Shown here: positions 1-8,864 of the stretch, one piece after another
Numbering within the stretch: the stretch's first letter is position 1
Layout of the letters: every line of letters starts with the position of its first letter
Origin: an uncultured Selenomonadales bacterium
GTDB taxonomy: Bacteria; Bacillota; Negativicutes; Selenomonadales; Selenomonadaceae
Direction of reading: 5' to 3'
Assembly (NCBI GenBank): GCA_946183785.1
Contig: CAMHCS010000016.1
Location: forward strand, 1 to 64,000
DNA: 64,000 bases
Translations under genes and position numbers: made by a program
The notes under the pieces: generated by a model
Databases searched by the model: none
Seen by the model: only the letters and a program-made list of their open reading frames with translations
What the model was told of the DNA's origin: nothing

Positions 1-2
1 CT

Positions 3-170
3 TTAGGGAAGCACTGAATAAGTCCCGCCGCGCCCCTGACGGGTCTTTTTCCGTCGTGCTGCGTCAAAGTGCTCTCGACGTAGCTCTGCTACGACTTCGA
101 GCACTTTTCCTTGCCTGACGAAAAAATCCCTCGACAGGGCCACGACTTGACTTAATCAGTGCTTCCTTAG
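3..170. mobile_element. MITE-like fold-back element, copy 1
   Basis: This 168-bp non-coding element has near-perfect terminal inverted repeats of 22 bases (3-24 and 149-170; core GAAGCACTGA and its complement). Its interior is also self-complementary: AAAGTGCTC at 66-74 pairs with GAGCACTTT at 99-107 around an inner CGTAGC/GCTACG stem. A second copy of exactly the same length lies inverted at 47344-47511. It encodes no protein. I call it a MITE or similar non-autonomous element because of the conserved ends and length; the transposase family was not identified. The left end lies only two bases into the window, so flanking target duplications cannot be checked there. Confidence 0.7.
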
Positions 171-210
171 AGTATAGCAGAAAAATCGGCGCAAAGAAAG
201 AATGCAAAAT

Positions 211-239
211 TTGACAAGAAAAATTCGGAACGGTATGAT
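211..239 (+). promoter_or_regulatory. Sigma-70 type promoter for the double-receiver gene
   Basis: A perfect -35 box TTGACA (211-216) is followed by a 17-base spacer and a -10 box TATGAT (234-239). The predicted start of transcription is about 30 bases upstream of the chosen start codon at 274. Confidence 0.75.
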
Positions 240-273
240 AAGGAAAGAAAACGACGAACGGAGGGAATCCCCC

Positions 274-1095
274 ATGACAATGAACAGCGAAGAGCTTTTC
301 GCCCAAACGCTTTCCATACTGATTGTCGACGATGACGCCGAGGCACGCGCGGAGACGCAGACCGCATTGGCCCGCTTTGGCATTGGATCCGACAGCTACG
401 GGAACGTCGAGAAAGCCATGGATATGATTCGCCTGAATCACGCGCGGCGTCAGGATTACGATTTGATTTTGGCGGACCACGATCTGACGGAAACAAACGG
501 CGCGGATTTAATCCATGAGATTCGAAATCTTCTGGGAGAAACCGCCACTGTGATTTTCCTGACCGTGAAGGACGACAATATTGAGAAAGCGGCGGCCGAC
601 GCGGTGTTGGCGAAACCGCTTTCCGTGGAGAATATTTTGCAGGCGTATCGGCAGGCGGCGTCCCGCAAGCAGCGGGAACAGGCGAATCTCTCTATCGCTG
701 AACTGGAAGGGCGACGTATCCTCGTGGCCGAGGACATGACCGTCAACGCCGAAATCGTCAAACAGCTCCTCTCCATGAATTTCATGGAGGTCGACCATGC
801 GAAGAACGGCAAGGAGGCTGTCACGCTGTTCACTAAAAGCCCAAAGGATTACTACGACGCGATCCTTATGGACGTCCGCATGCCGGTCATGGACGGCCTT
901 AAAGCCACCGAAGCAATCCGCGCGTCGGAGCATCCGAACGCCAAGACCGTTCCTATCATTGCGCTGACGACAAATTATTTTGACGAGGATGTGGCCCGCT
1001 CGCTGGAGGCAGGCATGGACGCGCATTTAGAAAAGCCCGTGGAACCGAAGCAGATTTACCGCACCCTTGCAGAGCTGATTGGTAAACAAAAATAA
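274..1095 (+). CDS. Double-receiver response regulator
   Basis: A 273-residue protein made of two CheY-like receiver domains and no output domain. The first (about residues 12-125) has the acidic cluster DDD, the phosphoacceptor Asp in ILADHDL and the Lys in AKPLS. The second (about 145-270) has ILMDVRMP with its Asp, the Thr of ALTT and the Lys of EKPVEP. I chose ATG 274 because an AGGGA-type ribosome site (CGGAGGG, 260-266) precedes it; the longer frame from 202 lacks one and overlaps the promoter. Proteins of this shape act as phosphate acceptors or sinks in phosphorelays. The Hpt protein at 2536 and receiver-GGDEF protein at 1138 are likely partners (inference). Confidence 0.88.
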   Translation: MTMNSEELFAQTLSILIVDDDAEARAETQTALARFGIGSDSYGNVEKAMDMIRLNHARRQDYDLILADHDLTETNGADLIHEIRNLLGETATVIFLTVKDDNIEKAAADAVLAKPLSVENILQAYRQAASRKQREQANLSIAELEGRRILVAEDMTVNAEIVKQLLSMNFMEVDHAKNGKEAVTLFTKSPKDYYDAILMDVRMPVMDGLKATEAIRASEHPNAKTVPIIALTTNYFDEDVARSLEAGMDAHLEKPVEPKQIYRTLAELIGKQK

Positions 1096-1105
1096 CGATA
1101 AAAAT

Positions 1106-1137
1106 GTCGCACGGATCGTTCTTTCCGTGCGACTGTT
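1106..1137. terminator. Bidirectional terminator between convergent genes
   Basis: A perfect 10-bp stem (GTCGCACGGA, 1106-1115, with its complement at 1124-1133) is followed by a T-rich tail and preceded by an A-run. It lies between the convergent stops at 1095 and 1138, so it can serve both strands. Confidence 0.85.
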
Positions 1138-2427
1138 TTACGGATCCATTACCGACCACTCATACGCAAACGCAACGTCCGAGCCCGTCTTTGTCCCGGC
1201 CCAATTTTGCCGCAGACGTTCGACGGCATGTGCAAGGTTGGGATAGTTCGTATTGACCAGCAGCGCAAGGAACTGCCCGCCGTTCTGCGTCACCACATCG
1301 CCCGCGCGGAGCGTCGAGCAGAGCACCGAAAAGAACTCGTCCTCCGTCGCTTCCGCCGTGCCCTTCGGCAGGGAAAACCGCAAAATTGACGACGGTTTGT
1401 CGAAAACCCCCATCGTGCGTTTCAGAAAACGGTATACAGTCCGAAATTCCTCGAAGGGGAGCTTCATCGCGCCCTTTCCAGGACTACGCTCGCCAAGGAT
1501 TTTTTCCACGTTCGTCAGCGTCGCCGTTTCGCCCGATTCTTTCCTTTCCTGCGTTTCGCTAAAAACAGAACAGCTGTGTTTTCCCTGTTGTTTCGCCGTA
1601 TAGAGCGCCTTATCGGCTTTTTTCGCAAGCACCGAAAAATCGGTGCCGCCCTTCGGCACGAAAACACAGCCGATAGACGCGCCGAGAGGAATCGACATAT
1701 CGTCCCCCATCAGTTCCTTCGCCGCCGCCATAATCCGCGCGTTAATCGAAGCCGTCTTGTTGGAGATGCCCTGCTCGTCATGCATGCCGTGAAAGAAGGC
1801 GATGAACTCATCTCCCCCTATGCGCCCCAGCACATCGACCGGGCGCACCGAAGCCCGCAGGATATCGGCAAAGCTCATCAGCAGCTTGTCGCCCATCGAA
1901 TGGCCGTAAATGTCGTTAACCGGCTTGAAGCTGTCGAGATCGATCATTAGGAGGGCGCCGTTTGCGTGGGCGCAAATGCTTTTCAACTCCTCCTCCACCG
2001 AGGACTTGTTGAGCAGCCCCGTCAGCGTGTCGATGCTGGCGTGGCGTTTCAGGCCTTCAATCTGATCTAACGTCTGGAGGATATTTCCGACGCGGCGGAG
2101 CAGCACATCAGGACGGAACGGCTTGCGTATAAAGTCCATCGCGCCGTTTTCAAAGCCCTTACTCTCCATTGCCTCGTCCTGATCCGCCGTCATGAACATA
2201 AACGGGATTGTCTGCTGCATTTCTTCCTGCAGCTGTTGCTGCAACTCATAGCCGTTCATGCCGGGCATTCGAAGGTCGGACAGCACCATATCGGGATGCT
2301 CGCGGCGATAAATTTCTATCGCTTCCCGTCCCGAAGAAGCGCAAAACGTGGTATAATGACCGCAGAGCATATTCTCAGTCATCATCAGGGAAACAATCAT
2401 ATCGTCGACAATCAGGACTTTCTTCAT
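1138..2427 (-). CDS. Response regulator with GGDEF diguanylate cyclase domain
   Basis: A 429-residue protein. Residues 3-120 form a receiver (VLIVDD, phosphoacceptor Asp in VLSDLRMPGMNG, Lys in RKPF). Residues about 135-290 form a GGDEF domain with the intact signature RIGGDEF and the upstream DLDSFKPVND metal/substrate motif, so it should make cyclic di-GMP from two GTP. A further C-terminal part of about 130 residues matches nothing I recognise. Start ATG 2427 is preferred over TTG 2433 on spacing from the GAGG ribosome site. Phosphorylation through the neighbouring Hpt protein may control its activity (inference). Confidence 0.9.
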   Translation of the reverse strand: MKKVLIVDDMIVSLMMTENMLCGHYTTFCASSGREAIEIYRREHPDMVLSDLRMPGMNGYELQQQLQEEMQQTIPFMFMTADQDEAMESKGFENGAMDFIRKPFRPDVLLRRVGNILQTLDQIEGLKRHASIDTLTGLLNKSSVEEELKSICAHANGALLMIDLDSFKPVNDIYGHSMGDKLLMSFADILRASVRPVDVLGRIGGDEFIAFFHGMHDEQGISNKTASINARIMAAAKELMGDDMSIPLGASIGCVFVPKGGTDFSVLAKKADKALYTAKQQGKHSCSVFSETQERKESGETATLTNVEKILGERSPGKGAMKLPFEEFRTVYRFLKRTMGVFDKPSSILRFSLPKGTAEATEDEFFSVLCSTLRAGDVVTQNGGQFLALLVNTNYPNLAHAVERLRQNWAGTKTGSDVAFAYEWSVMDP

Positions 2428-2535
2428 AATCAAAGCAACCTCGCACGAAACAAACTTTCTTGTCTTTTATTGTAACACCGAATCGACGAGTAGAAAACGA
2501 TATTTTTAAATTATGCAGAACAGGAGGAAATCTTT

Positions 2536-2880
2536 ATGTTGACCCTTGACAAAATGAAAGAGCTTGGAATTGACCCGACGGAAGGGCTGACCCGATGCAT
2601 GAACAACGAGGTTTTCTTCTTCAAGATGATTACGATGGCCGTCTCCAACGACTACTTTGAAACCCTCGGCGAATCATTGAAAAAGAACGATCTTGACAAC
2701 GCGTTCGAAGCCGCACACGCGCTGAAGGGCGTCATCGGAAATCTCGCTCTCCAACCCATTTATGAGCCGCTGGCCGAGATGACCGAACTACTGCGAGCGA
2801 AAAAAGAGTTGGACTACGTTTCCATGTACCGCCCAATCAAAGAGATTCGAGATCAGCTTTTGGCGCTGACGCAGAGTTGA
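2536..2880 (+). CDS. Histidine phosphotransfer (Hpt) domain protein
   Basis: A 114-residue helical protein consisting of a single Hpt domain. The phosphorylatable His sits in AAHALKGVIGNL, the classic H-x-L-K-G motif. A strong ribosome site AGGAGG precedes the ATG. Hpt proteins carry phosphate between hybrid kinases and response regulators. The two receiver proteins upstream are the obvious local partners. No histidine kinase is encoded in the window. Confidence 0.88.
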   Translation: MLTLDKMKELGIDPTEGLTRCMNNEVFFFKMITMAVSNDYFETLGESLKKNDLDNAFEAAHALKGVIGNLALQPIYEPLAEMTELLRAKKELDYVSMYRPIKEIRDQLLALTQS

Positions 2881-2891
2881 CGAAAGGAAAA

Positions 2892-2930
2892 GGCTGCCGC
2901 TTCATCCCACGACATTGCGGCAGTCTTTTT
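2892..2930 (+). terminator. Terminator of the Hpt gene
   Basis: CTGCCGC (2894-2900) pairs with GCGGCAG (2917-2923), followed by five T residues. It runs into the end of the convergent tatA gene. Confidence 0.75.
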
Positions 2931-3120
2931 AATTCTCTTTTTTCTTCTCATCCCGACTATCGCCGACTTTTTTCGGCTCTTCTTTTTCCGCGGCCGCCGC
3001 GCGAAACTCGCGGATGCTTTTTCCAAAGGCTCTGCCCGACTCCGAGAGCTTGCCCGGGCCGAAAATGACCAGCCCTATAACGAGAATGAGCAACAGCTCG
3101 GGAACGCCGAGTCCAAACAT
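2929..3120 (-). CDS. tatA: Twin-arginine translocase subunit TatA/E
   Basis: A 63-residue protein with one N-terminal membrane helix (about residues 5-22), the FGPGKL hinge, an amphipathic helix and a charged Lys/Glu-rich tail. This is the standard TatA layout. TatA forms the pore that exports folded proteins with twin-arginine signals. I start at ATG 3120, which follows an AGGAAGGGGG ribosome site; the longer open frame upstream is unlike any Tat N-terminus. No tatC is present in the window. Confidence 0.88.
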   Translation of the reverse strand: MFGLGVPELLLILVIGLVIFGPGKLSESGRAFGKSIREFRAAAAEKEEPKKVGDSRDEKKKEN

Positions 3121-3327
3121 GAAAATCCCCCTTCCTGATTCTGTCGGCAGTATATCACCGCGCAGTGCAGCGGTCAACTCTCCGACGCCTTGCATTCATC
3201 TCCATAACTTGGTATAGGTTTTGTACACTTTATTCGCCATGCTCGTTGGAATATCCTTTTTCCGTTTCGACTGCATGCTAAACTTTATCAAACTTATTTT
3301 TATCACCAACAAAGAAAGGAACTCGTC

Positions 3328-4533
3328 ATGAAAATTGTCGGCGTTGTCGCGGAATACAATCCTTTTCATAACGGCCATCTTCTGCAGCTGCGCGAGATTC
3401 GCCGCCGCTATTCCGACGCGCGGGTCATCGTCGCCATGAGTGGGAGTTTTACGCAGCGGGGATCCGTCGCCCTTCTCGACAAGTGGAAACGCGCGGAGGC
3501 CGCCGTGCGCCATGGCGCTTCCCTTGTTTTAGAGCTGCCCGCCGTCTGCGCGACACGCAGCGCGCAGTATTTCGCCGATGGCGGCGTGAGGCTTCTCGAC
3601 CGGCTCGGCGTTGTCGACTGTCTCGCTTTCGGCGCGGAGTGCGATGATCTTTCGACGCTCTCCCGAATGGCAGAGGCGTCCGCCGGCGACGTCCGGAAAA
3701 AAATGCGTGAGGGCAGCTCCTATGCCGCCGCCCTCACGCAGGACGCGCCCCCCGAAGCGCTGATCCGGCAGCCGAACGTGATCCTCGCCGTCGAATATCT
3801 GCGCGCAATCGCACGCCATGATGCGGGTCTCCTCCCACTCCCGCTGCCGCGCTTTGCCGCCGCCCATCACGATAACAGGCTTCCAACGTCTGAAGGGCTG
3901 CCCGTCGCCAGTGCCTCGGCGATACGCGCCGCCCTCTTGCAGGAGGTTGACAGTGAGGCGGCGCTGCGCTGCGTTCCCGCCGACATGATTGCGCCTCTGT
4001 CGGAGGGACTTCCCGACACGGCGCGGCTCTTCCGCCCAATGCTCGCCCGGCTCCTGACCGCGTCCGCCGAAGAGGTTTCCGCCGTTGCCGGCGTCGGTGA
4101 GGGGCTTGAGCACCGTCTTCACCGCGCCGCCCTCGCCGCACGTTCCTACGAAGAACTGACGGAAGCCGTCCGCTCGAAGCGTTATCCCCTTGCCCGTGTC
4201 CGCAGACTCCTGCTGCATCTCCTGCTTGGGCTGACGGAGGAGACCGCCCGCCGCCTCAACGAAGCCGGGCCTCTCTACGCACGCCCCCTCGCTTTCGACA
4301 ACGAAGGACGGCGGCTGCTCCGAGCTATCGAAAAAAAAGCGGCCCTCCCCGTCGTGACGAAACCCTCCCGATTCCTGACCAATCCTGAAACGCCGCCTCT
4401 CGCGCGCGAAATGCTCGCCCTCGACCTCCGCGCGACCGCCCTTGCCTCACTCGCCTCGGAGCCCGTCGGCGTCCCGGCCGCCAACGCTGACTTTCTCATA
4501 TCTCCTGTATACTTGCAAAAGAAAACGGTGTGA
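3328..4533 (+). CDS. tmcAL: tRNA(Met) cytidine acetate ligase TmcAL
   Basis: A 401-residue protein starting MKIVGVVAEYNPFHNGH. The nucleotidyltransferase-like fold and HxGH-type ATP-binding motif (FHNGH) are characteristic of the TmcAL (YlbM) family. In Bacillus this enzyme uses acetate and ATP to form N4-acetylcytidine at the wobble position of elongator tRNA(Met). The length matches the family. An AAAGGAA ribosome site precedes the ATG. The gene stands alone on the plus strand between minus-strand genes. Confidence 0.9.
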   Translation: MKIVGVVAEYNPFHNGHLLQLREIRRRYSDARVIVAMSGSFTQRGSVALLDKWKRAEAAVRHGASLVLELPAVCATRSAQYFADGGVRLLDRLGVVDCLAFGAECDDLSTLSRMAEASAGDVRKKMREGSSYAAALTQDAPPEALIRQPNVILAVEYLRAIARHDAGLLPLPLPRFAAAHHDNRLPTSEGLPVASASAIRAALLQEVDSEAALRCVPADMIAPLSEGLPDTARLFRPMLARLLTASAEEVSAVAGVGEGLEHRLHRAALAARSYEELTEAVRSKRYPLARVRRLLLHLLLGLTEETARRLNEAGPLYARPLAFDNEGRRLLRAIEKKAALPVVTKPSRFLTNPETPPLAREMLALDLRATALASLASEPVGVPAANADFLISPVYLQKKTV

Positions 4534-4565
4534 CGCCTTTGCAGGAATGTCACACCGTTTTCTTT
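4522..4565. terminator. Bidirectional terminator, tmcAL / glycosyltransferase
   Basis: A perfect 13-bp stem (AAAACGGTGTGAC at 4522-4534, complement at 4549-4561) has an A-run before and a T-rich tail after it. The tmcAL stop codon lies inside the left arm. Confidence 0.85.
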
Positions 4566-4578
4566 TCGCTTTCTGTTT

Positions 4579-5817
4579 TCAGCTTTGCTTTCCCATCAGT
4601 TCGTCATAGCTGAGCGCGCGCGTGTGCTGCGTGTGGCTCCACTCGTGCTCGTTTCTGTGCAGGAAGCCGATAAAGACGATCGGAATCCATGAATAGATGA
4701 AGAAAGGGTACAGCAGAAGATACAGCCATGCTTTCCACTTGACGTGGACCTTCATCAGAATGATGACAGGCAGCGCGTATTGGCCGATCATGATGAACGT
4801 CATCAGCTCTGAGGGCATGAAGCGGTAAATGTTCGTGTAGAACGGCGGCACCGCAAGCTGCACATAGCTCAATATGATGAACACGGTCGAAATCAGCAAG
4901 AAATGCGGCTGGATCAAATGCAGGCAGCCGTCGAGTATGCGAATGTCCCTGCGCTCGATACCCGCCTTGAACATTTTCGGGATAAAGCGGTGGGCAACGT
5001 CGAACTGCCCCTGCGCCCAGCGTTTTCTCTGGTTCCACGACTGCATGAAGGTCAGCGGCTTTTCGTCGTAGACGATGGCGTCGTGCGCCCAGGTTGTCTT
5101 GATGCCTTCAACCAGCGACTTCATCGTGAACTCCATGTCTTCGGTCAGACAGGTCGCGCCCCAACCGTGCCGCTTCAGAATATCGGTGGCGATGCACATG
5201 CCTGTGCCTCCCAGCACCGAAGACAGACCAATATTTGTCTTGGCCAGGTGCCAGACGTAGTCGATGACCCAAAAAGCGATGGCAAAGGTGCCGGACACCC
5301 AGGTGTCATACGGATTCTTTGCGTCGAGGAAGCCCTGCACCACTTTGTCGCCTTTCAACAGTCGATTATTCATTTCCAGCAGGAAGCGCGGGTGGACGAG
5401 ATTGTCCGCGTCGAAAACCACGATGGCGTCGTACTGCCGCTCCATCTTGAACAGCTTGTCAAACATCCACTCCAGCGCGAAGCCTTTGCCCTTGCCCGTC
5501 TCGCTGAACCGTTCGCAGACGATGGCGCCCATGTCCCGCGCGATTTCCGCCGTGTTGTCGACGCAGTTGTCCGCGATGACGAAGACGTCGTACAGTTCCT
5601 TCGGGTACTCGAGAGCGCGCAGGTTGTCAAGAAGCTGCCCGATGACGGCGCTTTCGTTGTGCGCCGCGACAATGACCGCAAAGCTCTTTTCCGGCGTCAG
5701 GATCTTGTCCTCGTGCCGCCGCCACATGCCGCAAAACCCGATGATGAAATAATAGACGGTAAACAGAAAAATAAAGACCTGCATCGGAACCATGATGAGG
5801 TCAAACCAGTGCTCCAT
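4579..5817 (-). CDS. Membrane family 2 glycosyltransferase
   Basis: A 412-residue GT2 protein. One N-terminal membrane helix precedes a GT-A domain with VIVAAHNE, the FDADN metal-binding motif, LTEDME (general base) and QRKRWAQGQ (the Q-x-x-R-W motif of processive synthases). Three or four further membrane helices end the protein. The pattern resembles cellulose/hyaluronan-type synthases or polysaccharide glycosyltransferases. The product cannot be told from sequence. It lies 27 bp downstream of pssA on the same strand and may share its transcript. Confidence 0.82.
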   Translation of the reverse strand: MEHWFDLIMVPMQVFIFLFTVYYFIIGFCGMWRRHEDKILTPEKSFAVIVAAHNESAVIGQLLDNLRALEYPKELYDVFVIADNCVDNTAEIARDMGAIVCERFSETGKGKGFALEWMFDKLFKMERQYDAIVVFDADNLVHPRFLLEMNNRLLKGDKVVQGFLDAKNPYDTWVSGTFAIAFWVIDYVWHLAKTNIGLSSVLGGTGMCIATDILKRHGWGATCLTEDMEFTMKSLVEGIKTTWAHDAIVYDEKPLTFMQSWNQRKRWAQGQFDVAHRFIPKMFKAGIERRDIRILDGCLHLIQPHFLLISTVFIILSYVQLAVPPFYTNIYRFMPSELMTFIMIGQYALPVIILMKVHVKWKAWLYLLLYPFFIYSWIPIVFIGFLHRNEHEWSHTQHTRALSYDELMGKQS

Positions 5818-5844
5818 GAAATAAACTCCTTTACGGTCAAGCGG

Positions 5845-6552
5845 TCACGAACGCCCCACCGTCTTGGCGACGATCGTATTGACGACGCCAAAGATCGCGT
5901 AGGTCGCGAATACGGCGAACAGGACCGCAAAGAAAATGGCGTCCCGTCCGAAATAGAGGATTGCGGCAAAGATGGCCGCGAAAGCGACAATCGAGACCGG
6001 ATATATGCGCTCGCCCTTGCCCTTGAAATCAGGGTAGTGAACCGTGCTGACCATCAGAAGGGCAATCGCGAGTACTACAAGCGGATACAGCAGGCCGAAC
6101 GAATGAGGATCGAGGCCGATGGCCAGAAACAGCAGCGTCGAGGTCGCCACGAAGCACCCCCCTGCCGGAATCGCGAGCCCCATGAAAAAGCCGTGGACGA
6201 TGTTCACGTTGACGTTGAACCGCGCCAGCCGCCATGCCCCGCAAAGCGCGAAGCAGATTGCCACAACGCAGCCAAACCATGAAAACGCGTGCAGACAGAA
6301 ATCATGCGCCAAAATGCAGGGCGCCACACCGAAAGAAACGAGGTCGCAGAGCGAATCCATTTCCTTGCCGATCTCGCTGGAAACGCCGAAAAACCGTGCG
6401 GCCCGCCCGTCCAGGCCGTCCGCCACCAGCGCAATCAAAATGAAAAGCGACCCCCAGAAGAAATCGCCTCGCATTGTTGAAAATATGGAGCAGACCCCGA
6501 ACACAAGATTTGATGAAGTGAGCATATTCGGAATCAATGCTTTATACGTCAT
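5845..6552 (-). CDS. pssA: CDP-diacylglycerol-serine O-phosphatidyltransferase
   Basis: A 235-residue multi-spanning membrane enzyme. The CDP-alcohol phosphatidyltransferase signature is complete: DGLDGRAARFFG, then G and the two later Asp residues of KEMDSLCD. It makes phosphatidylserine from CDP-diacylglycerol and serine. The start overlaps the end of psd by 11 bases, so the two steps of phosphatidylethanolamine synthesis are co-expressed. Confidence 0.92.
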   Translation of the reverse strand: MTYKALIPNMLTSSNLVFGVCSIFSTMRGDFFWGSLFILIALVADGLDGRAARFFGVSSEIGKEMDSLCDLVSFGVAPCILAHDFCLHAFSWFGCVVAICFALCGAWRLARFNVNVNIVHGFFMGLAIPAGGCFVATSTLLFLAIGLDPHSFGLLYPLVVLAIALLMVSTVHYPDFKGKGERIYPVSIVAFAAIFAAILYFGRDAIFFAVLFAVFATYAIFGVVNTIVAKTVGRS

Positions 6553-7177
6553 CCGACTTTACCCTCCCGATTATGGTTTCGCCGCCCTTGACGCGGTCGC
6601 CTTTTTTCACCATGACCTCCACGGACTTCGGCATGACGACCTCGGTACAGGAGCCGAACCGGATCAGGCCGTACCGTTCGCCCTTTTCCAGCACGTCGTC
6701 CAGCGTGACCCACGAGACGATCCGGCGGGCGAGAATGCCCGCGATCTGCGTCACCGTAATTCGAAGCCTGTCGTTTTCTATGCCGATCGTGTGCCGTTCG
6801 TTCTCAAAACCCACCGAATCCTTGTACGCGGGCTTGAAGCGGCCGCAGATGTACTGCTGGCACTTGATCTCGCCCTCCATCGGGCTGCGGTTGATATGCA
6901 CGTCAAAAATCGAAAGAAAAATCACGACCTTGTTGCAGGGCTCCCGCACGAAGTCGTCGTCATCCAACGACACGACCTCCATGACCTTCCCGTCCGCCGG
7001 GGACACAAGAAGCGAGCTATCCTGCGGAATGGAGCGGTCCGGATTGCGGAAGAAATACGCGAAGTAGAGCGCCAGAACCACGAACGGAATCGCCGCATAC
7101 GGCTGAACGGCCGCTCCAAAAACAACGGCGGCTGCAAGCGCGAAAAAGATATAACAATATCCGTCTTTCAAAATCAT
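6542..7177 (-). CDS. psd: Phosphatidylserine decarboxylase proenzyme
   Basis: A 211-residue protein of the short (PSD-A) class, with two N-terminal hydrophobic helices. The self-cleavage site is RFGSCTEVV, where the Ser of GS becomes the pyruvoyl cofactor. It decarboxylates phosphatidylserine to phosphatidylethanolamine. ATG 7177 has a GGGGGG ribosome site at good spacing and is preferred over GTG 7186. It is the upstream partner of pssA. Confidence 0.9.
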   Translation of the reverse strand: MILKDGYCYIFFALAAAVVFGAAVQPYAAIPFVVLALYFAYFFRNPDRSIPQDSSLLVSPADGKVMEVVSLDDDDFVREPCNKVVIFLSIFDVHINRSPMEGEIKCQQYICGRFKPAYKDSVGFENERHTIGIENDRLRITVTQIAGILARRIVSWVTLDDVLEKGERYGLIRFGSCTEVVMPKSVEVMVKKGDRVKGGETIIGRVKSDDV

Positions 7178-7280
7178 CGCCTGCACCCCCCTTTCTCTCT
7201 TCGCTCCTGTTTATCGCATGCTAAAACAGCGCATACGCGCTTTCCTTTTTTATTATATCCTGCCCTCTGCCCTTTGTCCA

Positions 7281-8009
7281 CTACTTTTTGGACGCATGGA
7301 CGCGAAAAACGAACTTTGGCAGCGCGAGCAAGCGTCCCGCCCGTTTCGGCTGCAGAAGACCGCGAAACAGCCATTCGAGTTTCGCTTTCTGCACCCAGAG
7401 CGGCGCGCGCTTCGCCGTCCCCGCCATCACGTCCAGCGTGCCACCGACGCCGATGGAGACTGGCACCTCCAGCTCATCCTTGTGCTTTTTCAGCCATTTC
7501 TCCTGCTTCGGCACGCCGAGTGCCGCCAGAAGCAGATCCGGCTTCGCTGCGCGAATCTCGCGAATGATCTCCTGCTCGTCCGCCTCGCTGAAATACCCGT
7601 TCCGCGTACCGACGACCCGAATGCCCGGATAGACCGCCTCCGCCTTTTGCTTCGCCTTCTCCGCGACGCCCGGCGCGGAGCCGAAAAAGAACACGCGGCG
7701 GTCCTTCTCCGGCGCGCGCTTCAAAAGTTGCTGCGCCAGATCGTACCCTGCGACCCGCTCCGGCATTTCATGGCCCAGATGGTGCGCCGCCCAGACCGTT
7801 CCCGCGCCGTCCGGCACCACGAGATCGGCTACGCGCAAGATTTCGAATAGCTCCTCGTCCCGCGTCGCATTCATAATCATCTCGGCGTTGGCCGTGGCAA
7901 TCAGCGCGCCGCGCCGCTCGTCCATCCAGCGCTCCGCCTGCCCGACGGCTTCAGCCATCGTCAAAGCCGCCACCGGCACGCCAAGAATTTCCACGATAGG
8001 AAATGACAC
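7281..8009 (-). CDS. WecG/TagA/CpsF family glycosyltransferase
   Basis: A 242-residue GT26 protein. Family features are the early TANAEM motif, the VPDGAGTVWA motif with the catalytic Asp, FFGSAPGVAEKA, and the late GVGGTLDVMAG. TagA-type enzymes move ManNAc onto a lipid-linked GlcNAc; WecG makes the enterobacterial equivalent. The likely role is an early step in a cell-surface polymer. Translation probably starts at GTG 8009 after an AGGGG ribosome site. It is not tightly linked to neighbours. Confidence 0.85.
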   Translation of the reverse strand: MSFPIVEILGVPVAALTMAEAVGQAERWMDERRGALIATANAEMIMNATRDEELFEILRVADLVVPDGAGTVWAAHHLGHEMPERVAGYDLAQQLLKRAPEKDRRVFFFGSAPGVAEKAKQKAEAVYPGIRVVGTRNGYFSEADEQEIIREIRAAKPDLLLAALGVPKQEKWLKKHKDELEVPVSIGVGGTLDVMAGTAKRAPLWVQKAKLEWLFRGLLQPKRAGRLLALPKFVFRVHASKK

Positions 8010-8066
8010 CTGTTATTCCCCTCTCCATGCTTTTGTTTATCTTCGCATTATATCATACAGCGCAAG

Positions 8067-8864
8067 TCAATCAAACCGCATAATCCCGTATCGTACGTTA
8101 CTGTACTTCCCGCCCTCGAATTCCGTAAAGCCGAGCCGCGCGAATTCCCCGCTCTTGCTAGACTCCTTCAGCACGACGCGGCTGCGGGCGACACGGCGCG
8201 CCTCAGAAATCGCCTCCTCCGAGACGGGGCGTGGGTCGGCCAGGAACCGGAGCGGGTGAATGCCCGCGCTTTCCGTGAACGGATGGCGAAACATCGGGTC
8301 GAAATAGACGGCGTCGAAAGAATCTTCCGCCTGGGCCCGAAGATAATCCAGATAGTCGGTACAGACGACGCGGACGCGGCGCATGGCCGCCACCGTCGCC
8401 GGGTGCTCTCCTTCGGACGTTTGCAGTCCGTGAGCGATCAGCGCGGCGACGACGGGATTTTTTTCCAAAGCGACGACCTCCCCCTCCGTCCCCGCACCAA
8501 AGCTCTCGACGATGGCGTCCGCCCCCATGCCGAGTGTACAGTCGAGGATACGCATGCCCTCCGAAATACCAAGGGACCTCAGCAGATGATCGTTCTCGCC
8601 CCGCCGCAGATTTTTCAGGCGCAGGTGCGCCATGCCCGGATGAAAATACAGCTCGCCGTCCGGCGTATCGACGACGAGCTTCTCTTTCACGACCATCACG
8701 AAGGGAACGCCGTAGATGGCGCGAAGCGCGTCCAGCGACGTATTCCCGCGCTCTGAGAAAGGCGCGCCGAGCTTTTCCGCCATTTCCCGCGCCAGCGCGA
8801 AATGCTCGGACTTCGCCTTGTGCCCGACCGTCACGACGACGTTGTTTCCAAACTCCATCGTCAT
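8067..8864 (-). CDS. Class I SAM-dependent methyltransferase, RsmJ-like
   Basis: A 265-residue protein with the SAM-binding motif LDCTLGMGADA and the acidic ALEKN after strand 2; FDAVYFDPMF resembles the motif IV region of the RsmJ (YhiQ) family of rRNA guanine methyltransferases. I place the start at ATG 8864, which overlaps the mutL stop as ATGA and has a GAGGA ribosome site. The open frame extends further upstream but only inside mutL. Translational coupling puts it as third gene of mutS-mutL. An rRNA substrate is an inference from family resemblance. Confidence 0.78.
   Translation of the reverse strand: MTMEFGNNVVVTVGHKAKSEHFALAREMAEKLGAPFSERGNTSLDALRAIYGVPFVMVVKEKLVVDTPDGELYFHPGMAHLRLKNLRRGENDHLLRSLGISEGMRILDCTLGMGADAIVESFGAGTEGEVVALEKNPVVAALIAHGLQTSEGEHPATVAAMRRVRVVCTDYLDYLRAQAEDSFDAVYFDPMFRHPFTESAGIHPLRFLADPRPVSEEAISEARRVARSRVVLKESSKSGEFARLGFTEFEGGKYSNVRYGIMRFD

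Noticed and set aside
4903-6282. A 459-codon plus-strand frame opposite the glycosyltransferase and pssA genes
   Set aside because: It is the antisense shadow of two well-supported genes; its composition is His/Arg/Asp-rich, as expected of such shadows in GC-rich DNA.
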